A DNA stretch of 64,000 bases from Streptomyces sp. MJM8645 (GTDB lineage Bacteria > Actinomycetota > Actinomycetes > Streptomycetales > Streptomycetaceae): positions 434,001 to 498,000 of the forward strand of contig NZ_LJJF01000002.1 in NCBI RefSeq assembly GCF_001625365.1, read 5' to 3'. The translations under genes were made by a program, and so were the position numbers. Below, in pieces: positions 49,701 through 57,892 of the stretch; positions within the stretch are counted from its first letter, which is position 1; each line of letters opens with the position of its first letter. The notes under the pieces are model-generated. The model saw only the letters and a program-made list of their open reading frames with translations. It ran no database searches and had not been told where the DNA came from.

Positions 49701-51040
49701 TGGTGGGGAAACCGTACGAAACCACGGAGACGATCGCCCCGGCGACCGAACTGATCGCGGCGAACGCCGACGGCCACCGGATCGTGATCAACGAAGCCAC
49801 CAAACTGACGCTCCTGGACCTCGACCGAGGAAAAGCCGTCGCGTTGGTGGACGAACCGGGCCGCCTGTACGAGCACGCATCCGTTCTCCTCTCCACCGGC
49901 GGGAAGGAGTATCTCGCCGGTCAGGGACGGAGCTCCATCTCCTACACCGAGATCCCCGCGGGCGAGGAGGACGCGGCCGCGGCCGACACCGTCCACCTCA
50001 GTCGGGACGGCAGAAAGATCACCATCCGCCTGACGGGCGGCACCGACCTCGAACTCCGCGAGCCCGGGCTCGACCTCGGAAGGCTCCTGACCAGAACAGC
50101 CCTGCCACAGCCCGCCTGGAAGGGCAAAGGCGACCGCCTCCTGTCCAACCGGGACGACACGCTCATCGCGCTCCGGGACGGCCCGAACACCGTCTCCGTC
50201 CGTGATGCCTCCACGCTACGAGCGGTCGCCCGCATCACAGTGGCGCCACCACCCCCGGTCGACTCGGCAGCCGAGGACTTCAGCTACTTCTTCGACGGGG
50301 CCGACCGCCTGGTGACGGTCTCCGGCACCCAGATCCAGCAGTGGGAGGCCAGAACCGGCGTCCGGTTGGCACAGTACGACGCGGCGGCGTTCCATCCCCG
50401 GGCCGACAAGCCCGGCACGCCACAGATGTACGTCGGCCCGTACTGGCAGGAGGGAAAGCTGACCGTGGTCGTCCACGACGACCCCGTGATCCGTGTCGTC
50501 GACATCGGCACCGGCCACACCGTCACGTCGCTGAACCCGGGCATCACCGACCTGATCGCGGCCCGGTTCGACGAGAGCGGCCGCTACCTGGCCGTTCTCC
50601 GCCGCAACAGCGTCATCGAACTGTGGCGGCTCGACCCCCTGCAAAGGGAGATCGGCCCCCTCCCCACCACCAGCACACCGGGCCAGAACGCGGCCATCAC
50701 CCGATTCGTCGACACCCAAGGCCATTTCATGATCGCGGCCAACAACTCCATCCGGATCTACCAGGTCGGCGGCCAACCTTCCGTGGACTCCTACGACTTC
50801 CGCAACGTGACCGACAACAGTCTGCAGGAGCCGCTCACGTTCCTGGACGCCACCAACGACGGAAAGACCTTCCTCATCCGCACCGAGAACGACTACGTCC
50901 ACCGGATCGTCCTCGACCCCGACGCTTGGCAGCGGAGCCTGTGCCGCATCATCAACTACCGCTCCTTCACCACCGATGAACGACGCACCCTGCCGGTCCG
51001 CGTACCCGACGGTCCCCTCTGCCCTCCCACCAAGCCCTGA
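46721..51040 (+). CDS. Trypsin-like protease / nSTAND NTPase / beta-propeller fusion
   Basis: Protein of 1,439 residues. An N-terminal trypsin-like domain has its triad in LTCAHVV (His48), GDVAVLHL (Asp118) and GFSGGPVW (Ser191). The STAND NTPase has Walker A GPSGSGKSS (281-289) and Walker B LIVVVDQFEE (370-379), then a winged-helix and helical arm to about 680. A single membrane segment lies at about 683-703, and the last about 700 residues form WD40-like beta-propeller repeats, presumably sensing a ligand. Expected logic: the propeller perceives a trigger, the NTPase oligomerises and the protease cuts a target, as in predicted anti-phage or programmed-death systems. GTG start, coupled to Trypco1. 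Confidence 0.88.
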   Translation: MSTSRADAVDGAGPDALASAVVRIHDRRGVPVGLGFLVTADRILTCAHVVSAALGLPPETEPDADARVDVDLPLLANPLLTDPLAAADGTGGTGGTGGTRVPTTVERWAPAHPHGAGDVAVLHLSAPLPGARPIRIVESSDVWGHTVRAYGLPSGRPGGVWHSGVLRARQANGWIQADLAANGYRVSPGFSGGPVWDEQLDGVVGMMAVAETGDPPSGYLIPAEGLASVWPELRELALPPSPFRSLRPLQESDAPVFHGRRAETAEVTALVARERWTTLVGPSGSGKSSLAMAGVIPRLHAQGMTAVVIRPNAGTTPLSALAAALSPLLEPDLTELGRLERLPALVGLLRAQGLGDLAALLLARLGTDQLIVVVDQFEEMLTGADPAAVDELAAVLFGPSLPGTVHVLTTLRADYLEAALAHPSLGRACSRQVYALGPMTGDQLREVVTAPVAAIPSVRYEAHLVDRILTDAGGEAGALPLLGFTLDLLWKRQAAGVLSHRAYEEIGHVSGALGEYAEQAWDRHVSAGEEPAARRLFTRLVRVPLGAPGATRRTVPRQELAEDEWHIAQRLAGTRLLVIDHSAEGVETVELAHEALITAWSRLRDWVGEDRAFLEWRESVRHDRRRWDHAGQPADLLPTGPTLDTARTWQRERGAELSEAERSYLELARRHHRARGRRRRTFRTVLVAVITVSLALGVLFATARRDAAERQADSDSRALVQASQDDMAYDPVRAVMMALAAYRTKPTPEARNQLMRQYLLRAGADSLFSGMSGTGGTFSTSRDGDVVLSRDAMAHVVLFVRGRDGTVHSRPVPAQYAFYLMVSPDGRRAGFVADDGTGGWFDVDKESTAPIGQVHQLPRVDGVLQISSAPADATAMSPDGRYIAVPTRDSLVWWDLDAGTIAGRVPAPQNMGSGLWFGSDGHSLLVRTSNGSTGLASVDMAGGAARTVVVPADHQGILPSGDRTTVAVVQTHESGQGSGTKSTVRLIRVSDGSVVGKPYETTETIAPATELIAANADGHRIVINEATKLTLLDLDRGKAVALVDEPGRLYEHASVLLSTGGKEYLAGQGRSSISYTEIPAGEEDAAAADTVHLSRDGRKITIRLTGGTDLELREPGLDLGRLLTRTALPQPAWKGKGDRLLSNRDDTLIALRDGPNTVSVRDASTLRAVARITVAPPPPVDSAAEDFSYFFDGADRLVTVSGTQIQQWEARTGVRLAQYDAAAFHPRADKPGTPQMYVGPYWQEGKLTVVVHDDPVIRVVDIGTGHTVTSLNPGITDLIAARFDESGRYLAVLRRNSVIELWRLDPLQREIGPLPTTSTPGQNAAITRFVDTQGHFMIAANNSIRIYQVGGQPSVDSYDFRNVTDNSLQEPLTFLDATNDGKTFLIRTENDYVHRIVLDPDAWQRSLCRIINYRSFTTDERRTLPVRVPDGPLCPPTKP

Positions 51041-51175
51041 AGCTGCGGACGACGCCGGAGTCGACGCCGGCTGCGCAGTGAACGCGCAGATCCGGGCTTC
51101 CACCCTCAACGGCTGGACGTGATCTCGCGCTTGTCGCCCTCCCGACCGCCCGCGCCCTCCCGACCGCCCGCGCCC

Positions 51176-52282
51176 TCACTCCGGCTGCGGGCGGTGGTTG
51201 TGGAACAGGACGGTCCCCTCCACCAGGCCCTTCTCCACCACCGCCGGGGTGGCGCGCAGCCACTGGAGTGCCTCCGCACTCGTCGGGGTGTCGGCGACCA
51301 GCTTGTAGAAGGACAGGTAGCCCGCCACGCGTTCCAGGAGCACGCTGTTGGGGATCGGGATCGCCGCCCCGAAGGCGTCGAGGGGATCCCGGCCGGCGGC
51401 CCGGTAGCTGTCCATCGTGTGGAACTCGCCGGCGAGTCGACTGCGCTCGGGCGTGAGCCGGTCCGGGGGGATCGTCTTCAGGATCGCGGAGAGTTTCCCC
51501 TGGCTCTTGCTGTAGCTGTCGCCCATGGCGAGTTTGAGCGCCGCGGCCGCCTCTTCGCCGAACGCGCGCAACTCGGTGGAGATCTTCCGCTGCGCCATCG
51601 TCTGCGGCTTCTCCTGGGACTTGAAACGACCGGTGACCGAGTCGAGCGCGTGCTGCATCTCATGGGTCACGGTCGCGGCGAATTCCCGCAGTTCGAGCGG
51701 TGAGGCCTGGTCCTTGGGCGGGGTGATCCGCAGCGCGCCGCCCTCTCCTTCGTTGCTGAGCGCGAACAATGCGCGTGCACCCTTGATGTCCGTCTGCTCG
51801 TCGATCTCGATGGTGATCGCGGACTCCTCCAGGGCCTTGAACAACTCCCGGTAGGGGACGCTGAATCCGTCACCGTCCTGCTCGCCGGACGCCTGTTGGA
51901 GCAGTTCCGCGAAACGGTCCGGCGAGAGGTGCTGCCGTGACCAGTCGGCCTTGGCGTAGGTGATGGCGCGCTGCACGACCGGCTCACCGGGGCGGGCGGC
52001 CGGCGCGTCCCCCGTCCTCCGTTGGGCGGTGGACCGCTGTACCGGTGCGCCCGCCCCGACGGCGGCCTGCGGGTGACCGCACCCCGCACCGTGCTGGTGC
52101 CTGGACCGCTCGATCACCCGCGAGACCGCGGCGTTGCCGATGCCGCGCTGCAAGGCGAGGACCGTCTGCGCAGACACGCCCCCGAGGCTCAACCCCAGTC
52201 CGTCGGCCGCCGGATCGGCCTTGCGCGGCAGGTCGCGGCGCCGCTGCGGCTCCGACGGCTTGCCGGGGTCTTTCGCGTGCAT
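51176..52282 (-). CDS. Candidate contractile-injection-system effector with HExxH metallopeptidase domain
   Basis: Protein of 368 residues. The N-terminal about 50 residues are basic and lead to VLALQRGIGNAAVSRVI (41-57), the L-Q-x-x-x-G-N-A-A-V motif of many actinobacterial proteins linked to extracellular contractile injection systems (DUF4157-type). A second VVQRAITYA motif follows at about 102-110. The C-terminal domain has TVTHEMQHALDSVTGRF with H-E-x-x-H (His207, Glu208, His211), suggesting a zinc protease toxin. No injection-system structural genes are in the window, and no immunity gene is adjacent. Start at 52282 follows GGAGGGG. Confidence 0.72.
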   Translation of the reverse strand: MHAKDPGKPSEPQRRRDLPRKADPAADGLGLSLGGVSAQTVLALQRGIGNAAVSRVIERSRHQHGAGCGHPQAAVGAGAPVQRSTAQRRTGDAPAARPGEPVVQRAITYAKADWSRQHLSPDRFAELLQQASGEQDGDGFSVPYRELFKALEESAITIEIDEQTDIKGARALFALSNEGEGGALRITPPKDQASPLELREFAATVTHEMQHALDSVTGRFKSQEKPQTMAQRKISTELRAFGEEAAAALKLAMGDSYSKSQGKLSAILKTIPPDRLTPERSRLAGEFHTMDSYRAAGRDPLDAFGAAIPIPNSVLLERVAGYLSFYKLVADTPTSAEALQWLRATPAVVEKGLVEGTVLFHNHRPQPE

Positions 52283-52483
52283 GGGGAACCCCTCCGGAGG
52301 CGCGACAGGTGTTCCCTCTGGCATATCCGGCCGGACTGTCGCCGCGCAGCACAACGGACGATCGGGCACCGATCTGTGCTCCAAAGGGCACGCAACGGCC
52401 GGGGTACGCACCCGTGCTGTGCCCGGTGCGTCCCCGGCCCCGCCGGCGTGGTCAAGGAGGAGAACACGCCGGTGTCGAACGGA

Positions 52484-52852
52484 TCAGCTGTTGCCGCCGC
52501 TGCCGCTGCCACCGCCGCCGTTGTTGCCGGTACCGCCGCCGTTGTTGCCACCGCCGTTGTTACCGCCACCGCCGCCGTTGTTACCGCCACCCCCGTTGTT
52601 GCCGCCACCGCCGGTGGTGGGAGGCGGCGAGAGCAGGTTGAGCAGGTCGCCCAGAATGTTGGGCTTGTAGATGTACGTGTTGCCGCAGTTGTTCGAGAAG
52701 CCCGCGTCCTGGCCGACCACGCAGGCGATGCCGACGTCTCCGCCGCGCCTGTCCGTGCCGCCATGGCCGCCCGAGTCGGCGACGGCCCAGCTCGCGTCGG
52801 CAAGAACGAGAGCACTGGCAGCAGCTGCAACGACAGCGAATTTCTTGATCAT
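52484..52852 (-). CDS. Secreted Gly/Asn-rich small protein
   Basis: Protein of 122 residues. MIKKFAVVAAAASALVLADA followed by SWAVA is a signal peptide, cleaved near residue 25. The mature part has two Cys (ACVVG and NNCGN), a YIYKPNILGDLLNLLSPP segment and a C-terminal about 50 residues of repeated NNGGGG. The signal peptide start M-I-K-K recalls rodlins and other streptomycete surface proteins, but the rest is neither rodlin nor chaplin. A cell-wall or surface role is inferred. Start at 52852 follows GAGGTGGAG. Confidence 0.7.
   Translation of the reverse strand: MIKKFAVVAAAASALVLADASWAVADSGGHGGTDRRGGDVGIACVVGQDAGFSNNCGNTYIYKPNILGDLLNLLSPPPTTGGGGNNGGGGNNGGGGGNNGGGNNGGGTGNNGGGGSGSGGNS
52488..52615. 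repeat. GGN/AAC trinucleotide-type repeat encoding (NNGGGG)n
   Basis: Reiterated CCGCCGTTGTTACC-type units encode the Gly/Asn tail of the secreted protein. Prone to copy-number change. Confidence 0.7.
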
Positions 52853-53072
52853 CTCTCCACCTCTTGGTTGGTGACTTCGCTTCATGCTGCGGAATCCACG
52901 CATGCCACCACCGCACGGCAGGGCGGTTAAATCGTAAAACTCGATAATATTTCACCCAATTCACCCAGGATTGCCGGGCCGCCACCGCAGGGCAATCGGC
53001 TCACCGAACCCCCAGTCAGGCCACGGAGCCGACCCGCCGCCTGGCCGACTCCCCAACCCCTAACTCCCCGAC

Positions 53073-53639
53073 TCAGAAACCCGCCGTGTCGAGTTCGAGG
53101 CTCAGCGGAGGCGGTAGCTGCAGGGGGGTGCCGAAGGGGTGCGGTCCTTCCACCCGGGTGTAGCCGAGCCGGCCCGGCTGGGAGAGCAGCGTGCAGGTGC
53201 GTTCCTGCCGGTCGACCAGGAGGTACACGGGCGCGCCGAACTGCGAGTAGCGCCGGCGCTTGGCGGTCCTGTCGGTTTCACCGTTCGACGGTGATGTCAC
53301 TTCGACGACGAGCACGGTCTGGTCCGGGAGGAGCGCTCCCTCCGTCTTCGCCAGCTCGGCGGGCACGACGGCCAGGTCCGGCACGTAGAAGTTCTCCGTG
53401 CCGGGCAGGTCGAGGTTCCCGGAGCCGGCACGGAGGTCGAGCTCGCGCATACGAGGGCCGATCTGCTCACGGATCAGGTCGACAGCGCTCTCGTGGGCCC
53501 AGGACGGTGACACCGGGGTGATGACTCCCTCTACGATCTCGACACGGTCACCCGCAATATGCCGAATTGCATACTTCAGGGCCTGCTCCGGATTCGGCAC
53601 CTGGCTGTAGTCACCTGGGCCGGCGTGCGCTGTACTCAC
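53073..53639 (-). CDS. Uma2 family endonuclease-like protein (DUF820)
   Basis: Protein of 188 residues with a PD-(D/E)xK-type fold. DRVEIVEGVITPVSPSWAHE, FYVPDLAVVPAE (Asp) and TVLVVEVTSPSN (Glu-x-x) and KRRRYSQFGAPVYLLVD match the very common Uma2 family. A nuclease activity is predicted from the fold but not proved for most members. GTG at 53639 follows AGGAGAG. It stands alone. Confidence 0.9.
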   Translation of the reverse strand: MSTAHAGPGDYSQVPNPEQALKYAIRHIAGDRVEIVEGVITPVSPSWAHESAVDLIREQIGPRMRELDLRAGSGNLDLPGTENFYVPDLAVVPAELAKTEGALLPDQTVLVVEVTSPSNGETDRTAKRRRYSQFGAPVYLLVDRQERTCTLLSQPGRLGYTRVEGPHPFGTPLQLPPPLSLELDTAGF

Positions 53640-53788
53640 GTGCTGCTCTCCTGTCCGGGATCTCAACCCGCAGAACGGACCAGTGACAGTCTGACGTGTC
53701 CGCCCCTGGGCGCCACCACATGACGTCACGATGCGTCGGTGTGACACGGGCGGCGGCCGACGCCCGGCCGGCGGGCGGGCGGGCGGGT

Positions 53789-54607
53789 TCAGGGGGCCGC
53801 GAACAGCCGGGGGAAGCCCGGGGCCAGCCACGGCCGGCGGCCCCAGGCGAGCACCTTGCCCCGGGCGAGGGCGCCGGTGGCGGTGTAGCGGCCCAGCGCG
53901 ATGAGGAAGAACGCCACCGGGCCGGTGAGGATCGTGCAGTCCGGGCGGCGCGGCGGCTCCTGGCTCACCACGGCGGCACCGTCCGTGAAGGTCACCGCGA
54001 ACCCGCCCAGGCCGCGCACCCGCAGCCGGTAGCAGGCGCTGTGGCCAGCCGCGGCGCGCGCGTCCAGCACCCGGGGCATCGCCATCTGCAGGAAGGGCAT
54101 CGTCAACTCGACGCGGTGCCGGTCGAGCGGGTGCGGCCGCCCGAGCGCGACGGCGATGTCGTAGAGGTGGCCCAGCATGTGGGTCAGCAGGTAGGCGCCG
54201 AGGGTGTCCAGGTCCATCGGGCCAAGCGGGGTCAGCACCGGCTCGGTGCCGCCGCGCACACCGGCCGCCGCCGTGAACTCCCTTGCCTGCCGGGCGATCA
54301 CCCCGGCGAGCACGGTCAGGCCCCGCTCCGGCCGCCTGGCCAGCGAGGCCGCGTTCGCGGCGGCCAGCGACCCCGGAGTGCCGTCCCCGTACGGCCGTTC
54401 CTCGCCGGCGGCCAGTGCGGCCATCAGCTCGTTGGCCATCGCCAGGTGGGCGGCGGCCTCGCCGACCGTCCACTCGGCGCCGGGTATCGGGGTGTCGCCG
54501 CGGCCGCCGGCGAGCAGGGCGACGGCCTCGTCGCCGACGGCGGTGACGGCCTCGAAAAGCGCGGTGCGCGCGGCACCGGGGACGTGCTCGGGGAGCGGGA
54601 GGGTCAT
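53789..54607 (-). CDS. Maleylpyruvate isomerase-like (DinB/MDMPI) protein with SCP2-like C-terminus
   Basis: Protein of 272 residues. WTVGEAAAHLAMANELMAAL and LLTHMLGHLYDIAVALGRPH carry the His residues that bind a metal in the DinB/mycothiol-dependent family. The C-terminal about 90 residues (LRVRGLGGFAVTFTDGAAVV, ILTGPVAFFLIALGR) form a sterol-carrier-like domain, as in actinobacterial MDMPI-C proteins. It may use mycothiol. Start at 54607 fits the family. Confidence 0.85.
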   Translation of the reverse strand: MTLPLPEHVPGAARTALFEAVTAVGDEAVALLAGGRGDTPIPGAEWTVGEAAAHLAMANELMAALAAGEERPYGDGTPGSLAAANAASLARRPERGLTVLAGVIARQAREFTAAAGVRGGTEPVLTPLGPMDLDTLGAYLLTHMLGHLYDIAVALGRPHPLDRHRVELTMPFLQMAMPRVLDARAAAGHSACYRLRVRGLGGFAVTFTDGAAVVSQEPPRRPDCTILTGPVAFFLIALGRYTATGALARGKVLAWGRRPWLAPGFPRLFAAP

Positions 54608-54709
54608 GGTGGTGAAGACTGACCGACCCCGGCACCGCTGTCCAGACCCGCGACACGGTCCGGTCCGGCCCCTGACCACCGCGGCCCGCCTGGACGACGG
54701 GAGCCGGTC

Positions 54710-54725
54710 AGCCCGCTATCGGGCT
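54710..54725 (-). terminator. Short hairpin after the ABM-domain gene
   Basis: AGCCCG and CGGGCT arms around CTAT lie ten bases past the stop at 54736. Weak probable terminator. Confidence 0.4.
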
Positions 54726-54735
54726 CCGCAGACCC

Positions 54736-55089
54736 CTACACGCGGCTGAAGCCGTGGCTGCGCTCCACCTTCGCCACGTGCAGCGTGTAGTTCTGGTACC
54801 ACTCGGCCTGCCCGCGCTTCTGCGCCGCGCGGTGCTCGACGTTGCTCCGCCACTGCGTGAGGGCGTCGGCGTCGCGGAAGTATCCGACAGTGATGCCCAG
54901 GCCGCCGGGAGTCTGGGCGTGGTCCATCCCCAGGTATCCGGGGATGTCCTTCACCAGGTCTTCCATGCGTGCGTTGGTCTCGCTGTAACCGCTCTGGTCC
55001 TGGGTTCGCACTGTCGTGAAGACGGCCAGGTAGTAGGGGGGTTCATAGGCCTCGACGGGCGCGACAGGTGCTTCGGGGTGATCGCTCAT
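54736..55089 (-). CDS. Antibiotic biosynthesis monooxygenase (ABM) domain protein
   Basis: Protein of 117 residues with one ferredoxin-like ABM domain. YYLAVFTTVRTQDQSGYSET, MEDLVKDIPGYLGMDHA, GITVGYFRDADALTQWRSNV and HRAAQKRGQAEWYQNYTLHV follow the family. Members are often cofactor-free oxygenases or stress proteins. It sits 80 bases past the stop of the KASII gene on the same strand and could belong to the end of that biosynthetic operon, or be independent. Confidence 0.85.
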   Translation of the reverse strand: MSDHPEAPVAPVEAYEPPYYLAVFTTVRTQDQSGYSETNARMEDLVKDIPGYLGMDHAQTPGGLGITVGYFRDADALTQWRSNVEHRAAQKRGQAEWYQNYTLHVAKVERSHGFSRV

Positions 55090-55170
55090 GGCGCCACCGT
55101 AAGGCGGGATGCACCGAACGATCCAGCCCTTTCCTGAACGGCTGATGCGCATGGCGTCCTCGTCCCGGTG

Positions 55171-56436
55171 TCAACTCCCGGAGGCGGAGGCGGAGGCGGA
55201 GGCGGAGGCGGCGGGGGCGAAGGCGAGGGCGGTGTTGTGGCCGCCGAATCCGGCCGAGGTGCTCAGTGCGAGGTGGAGGCGCTGGCGGCGGGGGCCGCCG
55301 TGGACCAGGTCGATCGCGCCGGTTTCCCGGTCGGGGACGGCGAACCCCGCGGTGGCGGGGACGAGTTGGTGCTGCACGGTGAGCACCGTCAGGGCGGCTT
55401 CGATGGCGCCGGCGGCGCCCATCGTGTGGCCGAGCACGCCCTTGGCGGAGGTGACGGACGGGGGGCGCCGGGCGAAGAGCCGGCCGACCAGGCGGGCTTC
55501 CGCGGAATCGTTGAGCGGAGTGCTCGTGCCGTGGGCGTTGACGTGGTCGACGTCGTCGGGGCCGGCCCCGGCCTCGGCGAGGGCCAGCCGGGCGGCCGCT
55601 TCGAGCCCGCGGGCTTCCGGGTGCGGTGCGACGGGGTGGTAGGCGTCGGTGGCGGTTCCGGTGCCGACCAGCAGGGCTCTGGGCGTGGCCTGCCGCGACG
55701 CCGCGTCCGACCGGCGTTCCAGGACGAGGAAGCCCGAGCCCTCGCCGATGACGAAGCCGTCGCGGTCCGCGTCGAACGGGCGGGAGGCGCGGGCGGGGTC
55801 CGTGTTGCGGGAGAGCGCCTTCATCCGGGCGAATCCGGCGACGCAGACCGGAGTGATCATGGCGTCGGTGCCGCCGGCCAGGGCGATGTCGCAGGCTCCG
55901 GCGTGGAGCAGCAGAGCCGCGGTGTGGATGGCGGCGGCCCCGGAGGCGCAAGCGGTGGCGGTGTGCAGCACCGGGCCCGTCGCGCCGAGCTCGATGGCGA
56001 GTTGAGCTGCTGCCATGTTCGGCAGGAAGGCGGGGAGCGCCAGTGCGGACACGGCGGAGGGGCCCAGGGTGCGGAGTCGTTCCGCCGCGTGTTCGTAACT
56101 GCCCACTCCTCCGGCGGCGGAGCCGAGGACCAGGGCGACCCGGGCGCCGTCCCAGCGCGCGGGTTCGAGGCCCGCGTCGGCGACGGCCTCCCGCGCGGCG
56201 GCGATGGCGAAGCGGGTGGCGCGGTCCAGCCGCCAGGGCTGGCGGCCGCCGACCAGCGCGGCGGAGTCGCCTGGGACCCGGCAGGAGAGGACGACGGGGA
56301 GCCCGGCGAGCGCCGGGTCGGGTGCGGCCGTGCTGCGGGCGTCGAGGACGCCTCGCCAGGTCGGCTCCGCCCCGTGACCGGCCGGGGTGACCAGGCCGAT
56401 CCCGGTGACGGCGAGCGGTGGGCGGGCTGCACTCAT
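55171..56436 (-). CDS. Beta-ketoacyl-ACP synthase II (FabF-like)
   Basis: Condensing enzyme of 421 residues. Active-site Cys163 in TATACASGAAA, His302 in NAHGTSTPLND, Lys332 and His337 in AKGVLGHTMGAAGA, and the GFGGHN loop are intact. It should elongate chains on the ACP encoded immediately upstream, whose gene it overlaps by four bases. The C-terminus ends in a run of Ala-Ser repeats encoded by a GGAGGC tandem repeat. Last core gene of the minus-strand operon 55171-63004. Confidence 0.93.
   Translation of the reverse strand: MSAARPPLAVTGIGLVTPAGHGAEPTWRGVLDARSTAAPDPALAGLPVVLSCRVPGDSAALVGGRQPWRLDRATRFAIAAAREAVADAGLEPARWDGARVALVLGSAAGGVGSYEHAAERLRTLGPSAVSALALPAFLPNMAAAQLAIELGATGPVLHTATACASGAAAIHTAALLLHAGACDIALAGGTDAMITPVCVAGFARMKALSRNTDPARASRPFDADRDGFVIGEGSGFLVLERRSDAASRQATPRALLVGTGTATDAYHPVAPHPEARGLEAAARLALAEAGAGPDDVDHVNAHGTSTPLNDSAEARLVGRLFARRPPSVTSAKGVLGHTMGAAGAIEAALTVLTVQHQLVPATAGFAVPDRETGAIDLVHGGPRRQRLHLALSTSAGFGGHNTALAFAPAASASASASASGS
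55180..55211. repeat. GGAGGC hexanucleotide tandem repeat at the end of the KASII gene
   Basis: About five copies encode the terminal (Ala-Ser)n tail. Slippage would lengthen or shorten this tail without changing frame. Confidence 0.7.
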
Positions 56437-56753
56437 GCGGCTGGGCCGGGCGGCTGCTCGGGGTGAACGGGGTGGACGGACGGATCAGGCGCGACGGACG
56501 CGACGGGCTGGACGGGCTGCGCGAGCAGGGCGTGGATGCGGTCGACGAGTTGGCCCACCGTCACGTCGGCGGCGGAGTCGAGGTCGTCGTCCAGGGCGAC
56601 GCCCCAGTGTTCCTGGAGGGTGACGACGAGTTCGATCCGGGCGAGGGAGTCGAGGTCGAGCTCGTCGAGGGCGGCGTCGTCGCCGATCGTGTCGGAGGGG
56701 GTGTCGAACTTCTCGGTGAGCAGGGTGACCAGGTGCTCGCGGACGGGATTCAC
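56433..56753 (-). CDS. Acyl carrier protein with Pro/Val tail
   Basis: ACP of 106 residues. Phosphopantetheine Ser36 lies in ELDLDSLARIEL, followed by VTLQEHWGVALDDD and VTVGQLVDRIHALL. The last about 25 residues are a Pro/Val/His linker without fold. GTG start overlaps the FabH gene stop (GTGA), and its stop overlaps the KASII start, so condensing enzymes on both sides are translated with it. Confidence 0.92.
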   Translation of the reverse strand: MNPVREHLVTLLTEKFDTPSDTIGDDAALDELDLDSLARIELVVTLQEHWGVALDDDLDSAADVTVGQLVDRIHALLAQPVQPVASVAPDPSVHPVHPEQPPGPAA

Positions 56754-57892
56754 GGTGGGCTGACCTCCTCGTGGTCGTGGTCGGAGTCGGGGGCGGGGTC
56801 GTGGTCGCGGTCATGGTCGTGGCGCCGGGGCCGGGGTTCCGGGGCGGCCGTCCGTACGGGTGCGTCCGGCCACAGCAGGGTGACGGAGGCCCAGGTGAGA
56901 CCGCCGCCGAAGGCGGTGAGCAGGGTCGGGGCGCCCGGGCGGCAGGCCCCTCGGGCGGCGGCGTCGGCGAGGGCGAGCGGTACGGAGGCGCCCGCCGTGT
57001 TGCCGACGTCGCGGATGTTGCCGAAGCGGTGCCGCGGCGGGATGCCGAGGCGGTCGGCGACGGCGTCCAGGATCCGCTGGTTGGCCTGGTGCCCGATGAA
57101 GGCCTGGACCTCGCGGGCCTGCCAGCCGGTCGCGGCCAGGGCGGCCCCGGCGGAGGCGGCCATGCGGCGTACGGCGTGGGCGTAGACCTGGCGCCCGCGC
57201 ATCCGGAAGTAGCGGTCGCCGCGCCCGGGGGCTTCGGTGGCGGGGAGTCGAGAGCCGCCTGCGGCCACGGTGATCAGGTCGCTCTCGCCGCCGTCGCTGC
57301 CCCAGTCGGTCTCCAGCAGGGCCCCGGGTTCGGTGGTGTCCCCGGGGCGGAGTACCACCGCGGCGGCGGCGTCGCCGAAGAGCGGTGCGGTGTCCCGGTC
57401 GAAGGGGTCGACGATGGCCGAGTACTTCTCGGCCGCGACCACCAGGGGGGTGCGGCAGGCGCCGCTGCGGAGCAGGGCGGAGGCCGTGGCCAGGCCGTAG
57501 AGGAAGCCCGAGCAGACGGCTGCGAGGTCGAACGCGGGGACCGGTCCGAGGCCGAGGCGGTGGGCCACCTCCGGTGCGGTGGCCGGGCAGGGGCGGTCCG
57601 GCGTGGTGGTGGCCAGCAGGAGCAGGTCCGGGCGCAGGCCCGGGGAGCCGGTGGAGTCGATCGCGGCGCGCGCGGCGGCCGTGGCCAGGTCCCCGGTGCT
57701 GACGCCGGGTCCGGCCAGCCGCCGGCGGTGGATGCCCGTCCGGCCGGTGATCCACTCGTCGGTGGTGTCCAGGCCGCCCCGGGCGATGACCTGGGTGTTG
57801 GTCACCTCCCGGGGCGGGAGGCTGGAGCCGAGGCCGGCGATCACCGCCGTGGCACGGCGGCCGGGGAAGGGGGCGGAGGGTGGCGAGGTCAT
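56750..57892 (-). CDS. Beta-ketoacyl-ACP synthase III (FabH-like), copy 1
   Basis: Protein of 380 residues with the full Cys-His-Asn triad: Cys127 in AAVCSGFLYGL, His268 in GHQANQRI and Asn298 in DVGNTAGASVP. It should start chains by condensing an acyl-CoA with malonyl-ACP. After about residue 350 there is a His/Asp/Arg-rich tail (RHDHDRDHD) not found in ordinary FabH, possibly metal-binding or simply disordered. The start overlaps the ketoreductase stop (ATGA). Confidence 0.92.
   Translation of the reverse strand: MTSPPSAPFPGRRATAVIAGLGSSLPPREVTNTQVIARGGLDTTDEWITGRTGIHRRRLAGPGVSTGDLATAAARAAIDSTGSPGLRPDLLLLATTTPDRPCPATAPEVAHRLGLGPVPAFDLAAVCSGFLYGLATASALLRSGACRTPLVVAAEKYSAIVDPFDRDTAPLFGDAAAAVVLRPGDTTEPGALLETDWGSDGGESDLITVAAGGSRLPATEAPGRGDRYFRMRGRQVYAHAVRRMAASAGAALAATGWQAREVQAFIGHQANQRILDAVADRLGIPPRHRFGNIRDVGNTAGASVPLALADAAARGACRPGAPTLLTAFGGGLTWASVTLLWPDAPVRTAAPEPRPRRHDHDRDHDPAPDSDHDHEEVSPP

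Noticed and set aside
52488..52615. Possible CRISPR-like repeat array
   Set aside because: The repeats are short in-frame Gly/Asn codons in a secreted-protein gene, with no spacers.
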